A stretch of DNA of 64,000 nucleotides from Megalobrama amblycephala. Lineage: Eukaryota > Chordata > Actinopteri > Cypriniformes > Xenocyprididae. Position numbers and translations under genes: made by a program. The notes beneath the pieces were generated by a model. It ran no database searches, had not been told where the DNA came from, and worked only from the letters and a program-made list of their open reading frames with translations. The stretch covers positions 19,708,651 to 19,772,650 of the forward strand of contig NC_063049.1 in the NCBI RefSeq assembly GCF_018812025.1, written 5' to 3'. Shown piece by piece: positions 22,825 through 34,402 of this stretch. Numbering within the stretch: the stretch's first letter is position 1; every line of letters begins with the position of its first letter.

Positions 22825-24591
22825 AGACTCTGAGCAATGAGCTATGAATGATCAACCTCCCAGCATTAAAATTCTCCTGTGCTCAGAGAGCTTTACTGTT
22901 GATGGTATATTTAATCTCTTTTTCTCCAAATCTGGGACAGTGAGCTTTTCACCATCTGGGACAAAAGAATCGCCATTGTGGCTGTGACTGAATGACCGGT
23001 TTATGATTATCACACTGAAGTAATTAACAGCACTCCATGTGGATTATTAAGTGGTACTTAGTGGAGGTTAATTAATTGCACTGTTCTAATTACATTGTAA
23101 ATTAAAACTGCAAAAAACAATGAGCATTTCCCTCAGAGTGTAATCAGTCAAAAACCATACACAGCAAGATAAAAGTATTTATAAATAAGGGGTACATGCA
23201 GTGTACTGAAATAACCTTATCCATATCAAATTATTCGCTGTCGCCCTAATTTAGTGAGATCCCAAATAAATGTTACTAATTTGCCTGTGCAGTATAACTG
23301 TGCATATACAGTATCCCAATTAGCAAATAGTAGGCGTTTAGCTTGTTGGATGACAACAATATTTGTAAATGAGAAATAACTTAACAATTTTTAATTATTA
23401 AATGATATTGCATGTCAGTATTCTCCACTTGCAATGACAGCAGCCATGGTGCTCCATGTAAAATCAGATTAATACCTGCCTTTTGGTTGTATTAATTTGC
23501 ATGTGCCATTTATGGAATGACTTTCAGGGTTGATAAATCGATTTGCGACTGCAATTTAATCTTGCATTGACACCGCCTTTATTTTGCATTTTTTTTGATA
23601 GAGGCACACCCTAAATTACATATTCATTAAGAGAAGCCAGCAGAAACAAAAGCAAAGACATGGTATTTTGCTCAGCTTAAAGCTGGTTTGGCAATTTTGA
23701 AGAGGTTAGCAATAGCAAGCTTTGAAAGCATAATGCTGCCTTCGTGTACTATTGGACCTATCTTAATTATCTCATGCCATATTTACTAATGGGAAGCACA
23801 GGGATAATATTGATACCCAAGTTCCCGAGTCTTATCATTAAAGTAGTGCATTTACATATATGAATAATTATTTGAAGCATATTGTGTGTTTTATACATGG
23901 TGAAAATGGCCTGTATTTGATTCCAGAAATGCTTGCAAGCTGACTGTCTAGTGTGGTGAATGTCTATATTGTTGTCAATGAAGACAAATATAAAGTTTTT
24001 AGAGAAGAAGGCATACACGTTATCTTTTGTTTTGGTGTAAATTAATCCCTTAACTCTAAACTGCCAATGTAAGCCACTGGGAGACCAGAGGCAGTTGTCA
24101 TTCACTGTACTGCATTAATAAAAAAAAACTGTTAATATAAAGACTTTTAATACAAAGTATTTTTTCAAAATTAGGTCTTAATAGAATTTTCGTGCCATGA
24201 CTGTGGGGTCGGGAACGTGTGACGTAGCCTTGGACACTGACTAGACCATCTCATTTTACCGATGAATGCTGAGGAGGACTCAAGCCTACAAGTCTGGACT
24301 GGACTAGGAAGGACACAGCCTCACTAGGATGCAGCCTTCCATTTGAGAAGCACCCTACAACTCTGCATAGCCTTATGGAACACACTGATGACGTCTAATG
24401 TTTGCAGGACATCCTAACATTGCATTCGGATTGGATGAATATTTTTTTTTTCCTGTGTCTTTTCTACAGAAAACATATGTACATTTTGTAATATTTAGAC
24501 CACTTCTATTATTGATTGCTATCGGGATGTGAAGAGAGTTTCAATCAGTATAGCAAAAAGTGTTTATGAAAAACATTCCCTCACTGTAAAA
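22825..24591. other. Gene-free stretch, candidate conserved non-coding DNA
   Basis: Free of recognised repeats. The block 22980-23640 is dense in homeodomain-like TAATTA, ATTAAT and ATTTGCAT-like words, e.g. GAGGTTAATTAATTGCAC. The 112-codon minus-strand frame at 23767-24105 has no known motif. Confidence 0.4.
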
Positions 24592-24945
24592 CCAGAATTT
24601 CAGAATACTCAAAATTTTTGTAGACACCGATTACCTTAAAAAATGTAAGTAAAGCAACTCAAGTAAACAATAATTATAAATAATTAATAATAAAAAAAAA
24701 AATTTAAATTAAATTAAATTTGTTTTTACTTAATGTTTAAGTGCACTGTACTTAAAACTATTGTTCACTGTAAAACCTGATAAGTTCAGAATAGTCAAAA
24801 TTTTTGTAGACACTGATTACCTCAAAACAACTAAATATTTTTAAGTTAACTAACTCAAAGATTATTTTAGTAGAACTTAAAAAATGTATTTTGTATTGCA
24901 CAATCTTGTTAATTACAATTTAATTGAAATGCTGAATAAAGGAAC
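24592..24945. repeat. Two tandem copies of a CACTGTAAAACC element end
   Basis: CACTGTAAAACCAGAATTTC at 24592 and CACTGTAAAACCTGATAAG at 24766 both continue with CAAAATTTTTGTAGACAC(C/T)GATTACCT. The 174-bp spacing suggests a partial tandem duplication or two abutting copies. Confidence 0.65.
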
Positions 24946-25752
24946 ACCTAAACTTTATGGTTAAGTGTTAGTTAGCAACAGCACACTAGCATGCACCAAT
25001 GTAACCATCAAAGTAGTCCACAGGCCGTTGGCTGAACATCTGATGCATATGGCACACTTAACTGGAAACACTTCAGGATTTTCAAAGTCGTCATATGGTT
25101 GGTTAAATTCTACAGGATGTGCGGGATACGTGTGTGTCGCGTTCTTTAACAGTCCACCTGGAAACAAATGCTGTGACGCCAAGGAAGAAGAAAGCCGTCA
25201 TGTTTACAACTGTGACAATGAGCGCTTTCCAGGATCAACTAAATGCTGGATTTTCAAAAGCATGTGAAGTTTGTGGCTCCATTGTTGCAGTAAACTTGCA
25301 TAATGCTCTTGAATTAATAATTTATTAGATGCACTGTTATTGTAGGGACAGCGACTTTACATTTTCATGCCCCTAAATGACGTGAAACAAAACGAACTAG
25401 GATTGGTTGCATTACATGTCAGTCAAATGTCCTCTTGGGCTTTCCTTGGCCAATGAAAGCTGCGATAGAGTCCAGACCTTCTGCTGTCAGTCTGAAGATC
25501 TGGCTATGTGAAACTACCATCAAAGAGACTATCATTATATACTTGCATGAATTGTTAATCAACATGCAGTATGTATAGCCTTAAAGTTTTGCAGCCCATT
25601 CTCAACCTAACCACAGGCACTACTCTTCACCACACTGGTATCCCTACAAAACTTCAACGTAACAGAAACACCTTTAAATACCAAAATAGCAGAATATTAA
25701 ACAATAACACATCTTCCCATGTATCAATCTTGTGAAAAACATACAAAATAAT
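24946..25752. other. Gene-free stretch, possible unidentified repeat
   Basis: A frame of about 100 codons (24965-25267) has no recognisable domain. Phrases near 25400-25500 such as GGCCAATGAAAGCTGCGATA feel like a recurrent cyprinid repeat, but I cannot define ends. Confidence 0.35.
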
Positions 25753-26747
25753 GGTAACACTTTAGAATACTGATCCTTCATTAATGAATAACTACACAGG
25801 ATTATTTGCATTATTACACAGGATAGGATGCATTATTAACACTCTAGTAACTGCTATTAACTAACAAGGAACTCTGATTAATGAATTAGTAAGTAATAGT
25901 GCTCAGCTGAATGTGGTAGTTTATTATTAGCTAATCAGTAACAACTATTTTTTTCATACCTCCCAGAGAACTACTAAGAACTACTATATACAGGTTCATA
26001 ATTAATGTGAATAATGCATAATGTATAATTAATTCTAAAGTAAAGATCATGGTAACCCACTAGTAATGACTGAAGTATTACCAAATCCTTAGAAGGAATT
26101 ACTAATTATTTGAATCAGTATTCTAAAGTGAACAGCATGATAACTCTCTAGTAACTACTGAAGTCATTGTAAACTGTTGACGTTTTTGTAAAGTTTTGGA
26201 TAGTAATAACTCAAGAGTTACTATATAATTCTAAAGGAACTACTACTTATTTGGATCAGTATTCTAAAGTGAAGATCATGGTAACCCACTAGTAATGACT
26301 CAAGTGTTACCAAATACATAAGGAATTATTGTACAAAATTGTACAAAAACCTCAAAAGTTTACCATGACTTCAGTAGTTACTAGAGAGTTATCATGTTTT
26401 TCACTTTAAAATACTGATCCAAATAATTAGTAATTCCTTCTAAGGATTTGGTAATACTTCAGTCATTACTAGTGGGTTACCATGACCTTCACTTTAGAAT
26501 TAATTATACATTATGCATTATTCATGTTAATTATGAGCCTGTAGTAGTTCTGGGAGGTATGAAAATATAGTGGTCACTGATTAGCTAATAGTGAACTACC
26601 ACCTTCAGCTGAGCACTATTACTTACTAATTCATTAATCAGAGTTTCTTGTTAGTTAATAGTAGTTACTAGAGTGTTAATAATGCATTACTCATTTGTTC
26701 CTGTGTAGTTATTCATTAATGAAGGATCAGTATTCTAAAGTGTTACC
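25753..26747. mobile_element. Giant foldback element, 995 bp, GGTAACACTTTA ends
   Basis: Begins GGTAACACTTTAGAATACTG and ends with its exact inverse. The arms run roughly 25753-26230 and 26270-26747, so almost the whole element is one imperfect hairpin. The flanks AAAATAAT and AAAATAAC (26748-26755) resemble an 8-bp target duplication with one mismatch. The terminal motif also recurs inside, at about 26032, 26117 and 26260 and inverted in the other arm. Non-coding. Confidence 0.85.
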
Positions 26748-26755
26748 AAAATAAC

Positions 26756-27688
26756 AAATTGAACATCATTCTTCTTACACAGTGTGACGCACTTTATGTG
26801 GATGACGTCACTTTATGTCGCTTAGTAAACTTAAATATAATAATTTACGTATAAGATTTTACTCAAAAATGTTGAGTTACACAAAAATACAACTAAATTC
26901 CTTATTCAGAAAATGTAATTGTTTTAAGTTGCATCAATGATCTTTATAAGTTAGTAGTACTGTTAGCTTTAAAGCCTGCCATTTTTATACATGTAAACCT
27001 TCTGTCAATCAGAGCCATTATGTGAGACATTTGAAATGGACATATTTGAGGGTCTGAATGGCCAGACAGATCCTCAAACTGAATAGAGATGTATATTTCA
27101 CTCAGAGATTTTCAGGGTCTCAGCTGTCTTCATCTTCATCATAGGTATTTCTCACAGAACACTCCTCTTTATCTGTCCCCAGACCTCTGAGTTACAGTCT
27201 CCTCCAGTTTACTGCTCCCTCGCGGGCACCTTATGGACTTGCTGAGGCTTTAACCATTTACAGCATAAAGGACACAGCTAGTGATGATGGAGTTCTAAAC
27301 CTCATCATTCTCAGTCTTTTTAGATCCTGCACTTCAGATGGATTCATCTATCATCTTGCCAGACTCTGGCTGTCCCTCCTGAAACACAGTTTCAGACAGC
27401 AGACGAGCAGCATGGAAAAGGTTAATCAGAGCGGTGAAGCCAGTCTCCACCTGTGATTCCCATGCAGTACTTCGCTGTGCCTGGAAATTTGGGGGCTGTC
27501 ATCAGTGCTATTCATGAAAGCTGGCTTGCCACGGAAAGAGCCTTTTATGAGGGTCTGATCAAGGCTTGGCAGAGGGAGTGGGTACATACTTAGCCCCCTT
27601 CTGTGTCTCTGTCTGTCTCTTTTTCTTTCTTTCTTCTCTCTTGGTCTCTTTGAGGAACATTTGTAGCTCTAATGCAAGAGTGAGGTCA
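26756..27688. other. Gene-free stretch with pyrimidine tract
   Basis: Unique-looking DNA; 27597-27655 is an almost pure C/T tract (CTGTCTCTTTTTCTTTC). The opening 200 bp is AT-rich and may be a remnant of the CACTGTAAA-type element. Confidence 0.45.
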
Positions 27689-28555
27689 CAGTGTTGTAAA
27701 GTATTTCAGTAAATGTAATTAGTTACTGTACTTAAGTATCGTTTTGGCTACTTTGTAGTTTTACTGAGTATCAAAAATATTATCATCTTTTACTCACTAC
27801 TCAACTATATTTGTTGAACAAGTATATGTACTCTTCAATCAAATACATTTGTGGTGAGTAATGTAATTTCTCATTACATTTTGCATGGCACCTAACTTTT
27901 TCTGCAGCAGTTTATTTCTGCTACAGAAGAAGTGATATCGCCATCTACAGGGCGATGAAGATACTATATCTTGTGCGTTTTGCCCTTACTCATCACTTGT
28001 CAACAAAACTACTTTACACAAATGTTAGTGCATTAGCAGTTAGTTGTGAATCTCAGGTGTTTCATATATGAGATAATGACATAACTGCAGCTGGTGATGA
28101 GGCTGGAACCAGCATGTCCATTGCAAGTAGGCTTTGACTATTTAATTTTACTTAAAATTATTGTATTTATCCATTATATTGAAACCATTTTGAAGGATAT
28201 TGGTTTACTTATGCCCTTTTTGAGCACTTGAGCTTAACTTAGACTTGAGTGTTTGTAGACGTTTAAGAAGCTGTTGTGTTGACCTTGATTTATTTCAGTT
28301 TTAAGGTGTTCAGTTTATGTTGATTTTAGAAAATAATCATGATTGCTCTCTTCACAAATCAACTGTTTCTTGTTTTCACTGACATCTCTTAGTTGTTGAG
28401 AACTAGTGCATCTTTGAGCCTCATTCAGATTGAGTAAAATACTTAAGTACTGTTAAAAATCAGATACTCAAGACTTTTACTCAAGTCGCCTTGGAATTGG
28501 CGATTTGTAATGGAGTCATTTTAGCTTTAGTTTTCAGGTACTCTTTACACCTCTG
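27689..28555. mobile_element. hAT-like non-autonomous element, 867 bp
   Basis: Left CAGTGTTGTAAAGTA and, on the other strand, right CAGAGGTGTAAAGAGTA. Inside, both ends carry TACTTAAGTA-type words (AGTTACTGTACTTAAG on the left, AAATACTTAAGTACTG on the right), usual in this hAT family. The target duplication is weak. No transposase frame. Confidence 0.7.
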
Positions 28556-28667
28556 GTGATGATTGTTCCACCCAATCAAAGCTGCTGAAATATTTACACA
28601 AATACTACTAATAATTACAGAAAAATAGCTCACATATAATACATGCATATTGTCAAATCTGCTGATA

Positions 28668-28990
28668 CACAACCATTCAAAAGTTTGGGGTCGGTAAGAT
28701 TTATTAATGTTTTTGAAAGAAGTCACTTATGTTCATACAGGCTGCATTTGATCAAAAGAAACATTACTTACTATTATCAATGTTGAAAACAGTTGTGCTG
28801 CTTAATATTTTTGTATAAACTGTAATACATTTTTTCAGGGTTCTACGAGAACATTTGTGAGAACAGCATTTATTTGAAATTGAATATTGTAACTTTATAT
28901 ATGTAACTACATGTGACAGTCTTTACTGTCACTTTTGATCAGTTCAATGTGTCCTTGCAAAACAAAAGTATTAATTTGTTTCCAAAAAGG
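28668..28990. mobile_element. CACTACC-family element copy
   Basis: Starts CACAACCATTCAAAAGTTTG and contains TTATCAATGTTGAAAACAG and CACTTTTGATCAGTTCAATG, in the order seen at 8464-8883. The right terminus is missing. Confidence 0.72.
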
Positions 28991-29337
28991 CTTAACAAAA
29001 ACTTTGTGTCTTGGACATTGTGGCTCCTCTCATTTAAATACCCAGCATGCATTGTCTCTAGATGTATCCCAGTGTGCTCCAGGTTAGGGCACGATCTGGA
29101 TGAGGATATGATGGACAGGCATCCATCATGATGAATTTCTTAAATATCCCATTAGCAATAAATGAGCTGGGTTTTATTAGACTCATCATGGTCATTTACC
29201 AACATGCTCATTTACATTGCTAATAAACAACGGCATACAAATACACCCCGTATTTAAATATATAATTTCTCTCCCATTATCTATGTGTGATGATTATTTA
29301 GAACAATGGGTCTCATTCACTAATAACAACATTTCAT
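28991..29337. other. Gene-free spacer
   Basis: Unique-looking, with no recognised signal. Confidence 0.5.
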
Positions 29338-29699
29338 AAACAAATTTGAGTTATATTAGGTGGCCTTAACTATGTACTTACATTTAAATGAATCATTTGA
29401 TACAATGCACTTATTGTGTACATACATGTTTTTACATTGTACTTATATATTTTTTTTAAAAATACCTGCAATTAATTTCTGTAAATACATGTATAATTAC
29501 ACTGTTGACCCTTGCCTTACACCTTAACCCACACTTAAACCAACTCATACCACCAAACCTGTCCCTAACCTTACCCTTATCCACCTCAATAGCAGCAAAA
29601 GTGTTTTGCAATACAATTTGAACACAATAAGTACATTGTACTTATTTATGATGTAAGTACATGGTAGTAAAAGACACAATATAAAGTGGGACATAAATT
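29338..29699 (+). mobile_element. CCCACTTTATATTA MITE, copy A
   Basis: Shares TACATTTAAATGAATCATTTG, GTTGACCC, TACACCTTAACCCAC and GTACATTGTACTTATT with copy B downstream and ends ATATAAAGTGGGA. The left terminus is diverged (TTATATTAGGTGGCC). Non-coding, with oddly C-rich middle segments on this strand. Confidence 0.75.
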
Positions 29700-29810
29700 T
29701 GTGCATACGCACTATAAGTTAATGAGACCCAATGCTCATATACTGAAAAAAAAAGGTGTAGTCACTCAAGAATTACTTGAAAATTTCACTAAGAATTACA
29801 AAGAAATGGC

Positions 29811-30180
29811 GGACCCACTTTATATTAAGTGGCCTTAACTACTATGTACTTACATTTAAATTAATCATTTGATACAATGTACTTATTGTGTACATAAATG
29901 TTTTTACATTGTACTTATATTTTAAAAACACCTGCATGTAATTACATCTGTAATTCATTTCTGTAATTACATTTATAATTACACTGTTGACCCATCCCTT
30001 ACACCTTAACGCTACCCTTAAACCTACCCATACCACCAAAGCTTTCCCTAACCTTACCCGTACCCCACCTCAATAGCAGAAAAAGTGTTTTGCAATTCAA
30101 TATGAACCCAATAAGTACATTGTACTTATTTTTTGATGTAAGTACATAGTAGTTAAGGCCACTTAATATAAAGTGGGACC
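29811..30180 (+). mobile_element. CCCACTTTATATTA MITE, copy B, 370 bp
   Basis: Starts GGACCCACTTTATATTAAG and ends CTTAATATAAAGTGGGACC: near-perfect inverted ends. Same orientation as copy A, from which it is separated by about 110 bp. Complete copy. Confidence 0.82.
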
Positions 30181-31913
30181 AAAAAAATTACAGTGTAGAG
30201 CGCATCTCGCCATTTTCTCTCTAGCATCATTCTGTCGTCCATCAAATGGACCACACTATGCCTTCCAATCAGTTCTGTTAGGATGCACTAAAGTAGCACA
30301 GCAGGATGATTACGATGCACCTCGGGTCACACAAATAATCAAGCCTCTGACCTGTTCATTTTATTCTAATTTGTTTGGCCCCTAACTCTCTCTCCCTCCG
30401 TCCCCTCCAATCTTCACCAAGACCACAGATGTCTCGCCGTTGACCGTTGCATCTGACCTCTACGGGGATGTTTCAGCAGCATCTCTCTACCTGCCTGTCC
30501 CCTCTGCCTTTGTCTCTGGGCGCAGGACCGCGGGACGTGCGTCCACCGGGGCCCGTTGTCAGGAGAGAGCTGTCTTCGTCCAGCAGATCTGCCCACCTGG
30601 TGGGACTGTGGCCTCAGCGCTGACATGGCTTTTTAATATTTCACCACACGCAGCGTGCACCATATGTCCCTAACCCCCCCCCCCCCCCCCCCCACATCCA
30701 TCTCAACCCTCATGAATAATGAATCTGTAATGCACTTCTAATATTTGGAGGAGAACAAAATACGCCTATAGCTCTGCTTTTGGACTTAGTATTTTTAGAA
30801 GCTATGACATTTCTCTCTTTTTTTTCCCAGTTCAACCTCAATCACATGGCAATAGCTCTGCAGGGGACAAAAGAGAGCATGGGAGAGTGTTTGTCTCTTT
30901 CTCTGTTTTCTGGATCTGACAGGGAATATGAGCTCAGTGAATGTGGGATGAGAGTGATTGCCTGTGAACACTGTGACCAGTTTTACAGGAACAGGAGTCT
31001 ACGCATATTCTTTACACATCTGACCGATCACCAGACTCAAGTGTTACCTTGTGTCACCGGGAGAATAAATACACAAATTTCCCCGAACAGGCTTGCAGTG
31101 GCAACAAAGCATTTCCGCTTGCCGTGTCAGATTTTCTTGTCACACTGATAAGAACTCCATTTCTCCTGAGCCTTCGGTAATACATCTGTTTTTCCTCACC
31201 CAAAAATACCCAAATGCAGTCTCTCGCTTCATGCATGTCCTGTCTTAGGGTTCCTGCTATTGGGGTTGTCAGATGCTTACACTAAAACATGGCAATGAAT
31301 TTGCTTCTCCGTGCTTTTCTGCCTGTGCCGCCCTCATCTTGTTGAGAATTCTCCCTTAAGCCGCACTGACGGACTGTGAGATTAGAAGCTCAACCTATTG
31401 AATTGCAGTTAATAATTCATGACATAATTTTGCTTTATCTCAGAGACTTGATACATGAGTCAGGGGCTCCCATTTATCAGGCTGCCATAACCTTTTATAA
31501 GCATAATGAATTGCATGAAGTTGATTTGTTGATGTTGAAAGGTTGAACTGGGCTGCACTGCTTGAGAGAAAAGTGCCTGCACAAATAATTGCACTTTTCT
31601 TTTAGCAGGCAAATTAATATCGGAGCTTCGGGTTAATGTTGGCATTTACTGCTGATTCCTTGAACATTCAACATCACCCGTCTCACCGTATATGTGTGTG
31701 TTCAAGAATGTCACTCAAAAGGATTTGCTATGAAATGGGGCAGATCTAGTCCTGTTTAACAAACTACAGAGGATCATGACCTTTATTATAGCTGATCAGT
31801 GGACGTGATCAGCTTATGAGGTACTACTTGTTTCTAAGTAAAATACATATCAATGGGAAAACAACACTAAACTATTTATTTAAAAATCATATATCATATA
31901 TATATATTATATA
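30181..31913. other. Gene-free stretch
   Basis: GC-richer between 30380 and 30660, with no recognised exon. The 122-codon plus-strand frame at 30780-31148 lacks any motif. The C20 tract is listed separately. Confidence 0.45.
30674..30693. repeat. C20 homopolymer
   Basis: Twenty consecutive C. Long poly-C is much rarer in vertebrate DNA than poly-A. Confidence 0.9.
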
Positions 31914-32315
31914 CAGTACAGTCCAAAAGTTTGGAACCACTAAGATTTTTAGTGTTTTTAAAAGAAGTTTCATCTGCTCACCAAGGCTACATTTATTTAA
32001 TTAAAAATACAGTAAAAACAGTAATATTGTGAAATATTATTACAATTTAAAATAACTGTGTACTATTTAAATATATTTGACAAAGTAATTTATTCCTGTG
32101 ATGCAAAGCTGAATTTTCAGCATCGTTACTCCAGTCTTCAGTGTCACATGATCCTTCAGAAATCATTCTAATATGCTGATTTGCTGCTCAATAAACATTT
32201 ATGATTATTTTCAATGTTGAAAACAGTTGTGTACTTTTTTTTCAGGATCCCTTGATGAATAGAAAGTTCAAAAGAACAGCATTTATCTGAAATACAAAGC
32301 TTCTGTAGTATTATA
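31914..32315. mobile_element. CACTACC-family element, copy 1 of 2
   Basis: Starts CAGTCCAAAAGTTTGGAACC (degraded end), with GCTCACCAAGGCTACATTT, TCAGTGTCACATGATCC and TCAGGATCCCTTGATG in family order. It abuts the next copy. Confidence 0.75.
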
Positions 32316-32610
32316 CACTACCGTTCAAAAGTTTGGGGTCAGTAAGAATTTTTATTTTTATTTTTTTGAAAAGACTTTTATTCAGCAAGGATGCATTAAA
32401 TCAATCAAAAGTGGCAGTAAAGACATTTATAATGTTACAAAAGATTAGATTTCAGATAAACACTGCTCTTTTGAACTTTCTATTTATCAAATAATCCTGA
32501 AAAAAAATATTGTACACAAATATTTTGTACAATTGTACACATTAAATGTTTCTTCAGCAGCAGATCAGCATATTAGAATGATTTCTGAAGGATCATGTGA
32601 CACTGAAGCC
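32316..32610. mobile_element. CACTACC-family element, copy 2 of 2 (truncated)
   Basis: A well-preserved left end (CACTACCGTTCAAAAGTTTG) running in through AGCAAGGATGCATTAAAT to GATCATGTGACACTGAAG, where a 5S-derived SINE begins. The right half is missing. Confidence 0.8.
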
Positions 32611-33240
32611 ATGCCGACGTTCTACTCTGAGCGACGCTCTCTCAAAATGAATCTGAGCAGGTTTCATTGAAGCTAAGCAGGGCTGAGCCTGGTTTGTACC
32701 TGGATGGGAGACCTCCTGGGAAAACTAGTTGCTGCTGGAAGAGGTGTAAGTGACCCTGTGGTCTGTGTGGGTCCTAACGCCCCAGTATAGGGATGGGGAC
32801 ACTATACTCAAAAAGCCAAAAAACACCACCAAAAAGCACCTGAAAAAGCCAAAAAGCACCACCAAAAAGCACCTCAAAAAGCACCATCCTTCGGATGAGA
32901 CGTTAAACCGAAGTCCTGACTCTCTGTGGTCATTAAAAATCCCAGGATGTCCTTCGCAAAAGAGTAGGGGTTTACACCAGCATCCTGGCCCAATTTGCCC
33001 AATGGCCTCTGTCCATCATCATGGCCTCCTAATCATTCCCATATACTGATTGGCTTCATCACTGTCTCCTCTCCACCAATAAGCTGGTGTGTGGTGGGTG
33101 TTCTGGCACAATATGGCTGCCGTCGCATCATCTAGGTGGATGCTGCACATTGGTGGTGGTTGAAGAGATGCCCCCTTCCATATGTAAAGTGCTTTGAGTA
33201 CCCAGAAAAGTGCTATATAAATGTAAGGAATTATTATTAA
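32611..33240 (+). mobile_element. 5S rRNA-derived SINE (SINE3-like)
   Basis: The head keeps the 5S rRNA internal promoter: AGCTAAGCAGGGCTGAGCC (box A region, from 32671) and TGGATGGGAGACC (intermediate element/box C region, from 32701). The body (GATGAGACGTTAAACC, CCCAGGATGTCC, TGGCTGCCGTCGCATCATC) and the tail ATATAAATGTAAGGAATTATTATT match the zebrafish SINE3 family. Such SINEs are transcribed by RNA polymerase III and copied by a partner LINE. This copy carries a private tandem insertion at 32808-32885. Confidence 0.9.
32808..32885 (+). repeat. 33-bp tandem duplication inside the SINE
   Basis: Two 33-bp units (32808-32840, 32841-32873), differing at two positions (C/G near the start and A/G in the middle), plus a 12-bp partial unit. 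Each has the form AAAAAGCC-AAAAAGCACC-ACC-AAAAAGCACC. Within a unit AAAAAGC also repeats every 10-13 bp. I do not recall this in ordinary copies of the SINE. Confidence 0.85.
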
Positions 33241-33650
33241 TTATTAAATGCCTTATTAATAAACTTATAGTTAAAACTGCATTAGATAGGGACATTAGAT
33301 AGTAATTCAACTCATTTCTAGATACATTAAACTGTATTGTATGTCTTGTTTATTTTCAGATTAATATTGCATTATAAAGACATTAACAATAGTCAAACTA
33401 ATTATGTAACAGAAATATTGGTCAGGTGGTAGAAGTCAGAGTTCTCTGAAGTTTAGAAGTTGTAATCTCGTAATTATGGTAATTCCCACATGGCTTGAAC
33501 ACGCCTTTTATTTAAAAACAAGTCACAGCAACAAAGTGTTTTGAATTTTCATTTAAATTTTTATTTTTATTAAACAATTATTTGTTAGGGAAATTATTTT
33601 AAAATAACTTTTTTTCCCTGATTAGTACTCAACAGATGCTCATGATGATC
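33241..33650. other. AT-rich spacer
   Basis: Low-complexity A/T sequence between the SINE and an hAT element; nothing recognised. Confidence 0.5.
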
Positions 33651-33658
33651 ATCACAAG

Positions 33659-34394
33659 CAGTGTTGGGGAAAGTTACTTTTAAAAGTAATGCATTACAAT
33701 ATGGTGTTATTCCCTAAAATAGTAACTAATTGCGTTACTTAATTACTTTTTGTGGAAAGTAATGTGTTACTTTAAAAAGCGTACATTTCTTTTGCGTCAC
33801 CTGGGCTGGACTTGCTTATTTGTTTTTTAATAACCAAAAAAGTTCTATTTTGTCAAATGTAAAGGCTCTTTCACACCAAAAGTGAAATGAATAATCTTCA
33901 GGCTGATCACAAATATGATGTTTATCTAAAGTCATTTTTGCTTATTAGTATGGTTGAAATGGATCATGAAGGTCAGCAGCAAAGACATTGGTTAATAAAG
34001 TGAGAACAAATACATAAAGTATATTTGTTTAATATATTTAATTATTGCTGGTTTGTGCAATATTCTGAAATTGCATTTCACTGTTTTTATTGAGGAATAC
34101 TGACTGTTTTTGTGCAAGTAGAGTAAATGCTCACATTTAGTCTAGAAGTACAATAACCATCATGTTTTCACACAGTGTCTCTGCACTCACTCTCGATTTA
34201 TCTCAACATGGGGACAGGATAGCTGTCAGTCAATACATGGGAAAACAAAGTAACTTGCGTTGCTTATTTGAAAAAGTAGCTCAGATATTTTGTTGTAAAT
34301 TTAAAAGTAATGAGTAATTACTTTACTGGTTACTTGAAAAAAGTAATCTGATCATGTAACTCAAGTTACTTTTAACGCATTACCCTCAACACTA
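33659..34394. mobile_element. Non-autonomous hAT element, 736 bp, perfect target duplication
   Basis: Left CAGTGTTGGGGAAAGTTAC; the reverse complement of the right end is TAGTGTTGAGGGTAATGCG. The flanks are the identical octamer ATCACAAG (33651-33658, 34395-34402), which fixes both borders. Internal TTACTTTTAAAAGTAATGC words near both ends are typical of this family. No transposase. Confidence 0.9.
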
Positions 34395-34402
34395 ATCACA
34401 AG

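Noticed and set aside
24965..25267. 100-codon cysteine-containing frame as a secreted protein
   Set aside because: No signal peptide, no conserved cysteine spacing I recognise, overlapping frames on both strands, and it lies in a suspected repeat.
30780..31148. 122-codon plus-strand open frame
   Set aside because: No motif, signal peptide or splice context. It begins in ordinary non-coding sequence and has an opposing overlapping frame.
32611..32735. 5S ribosomal RNA gene
   Set aside because: Only the internal promoter region is kept. The 5' part does not match 5S rRNA, and the sequence continues into a SINE body and tail.
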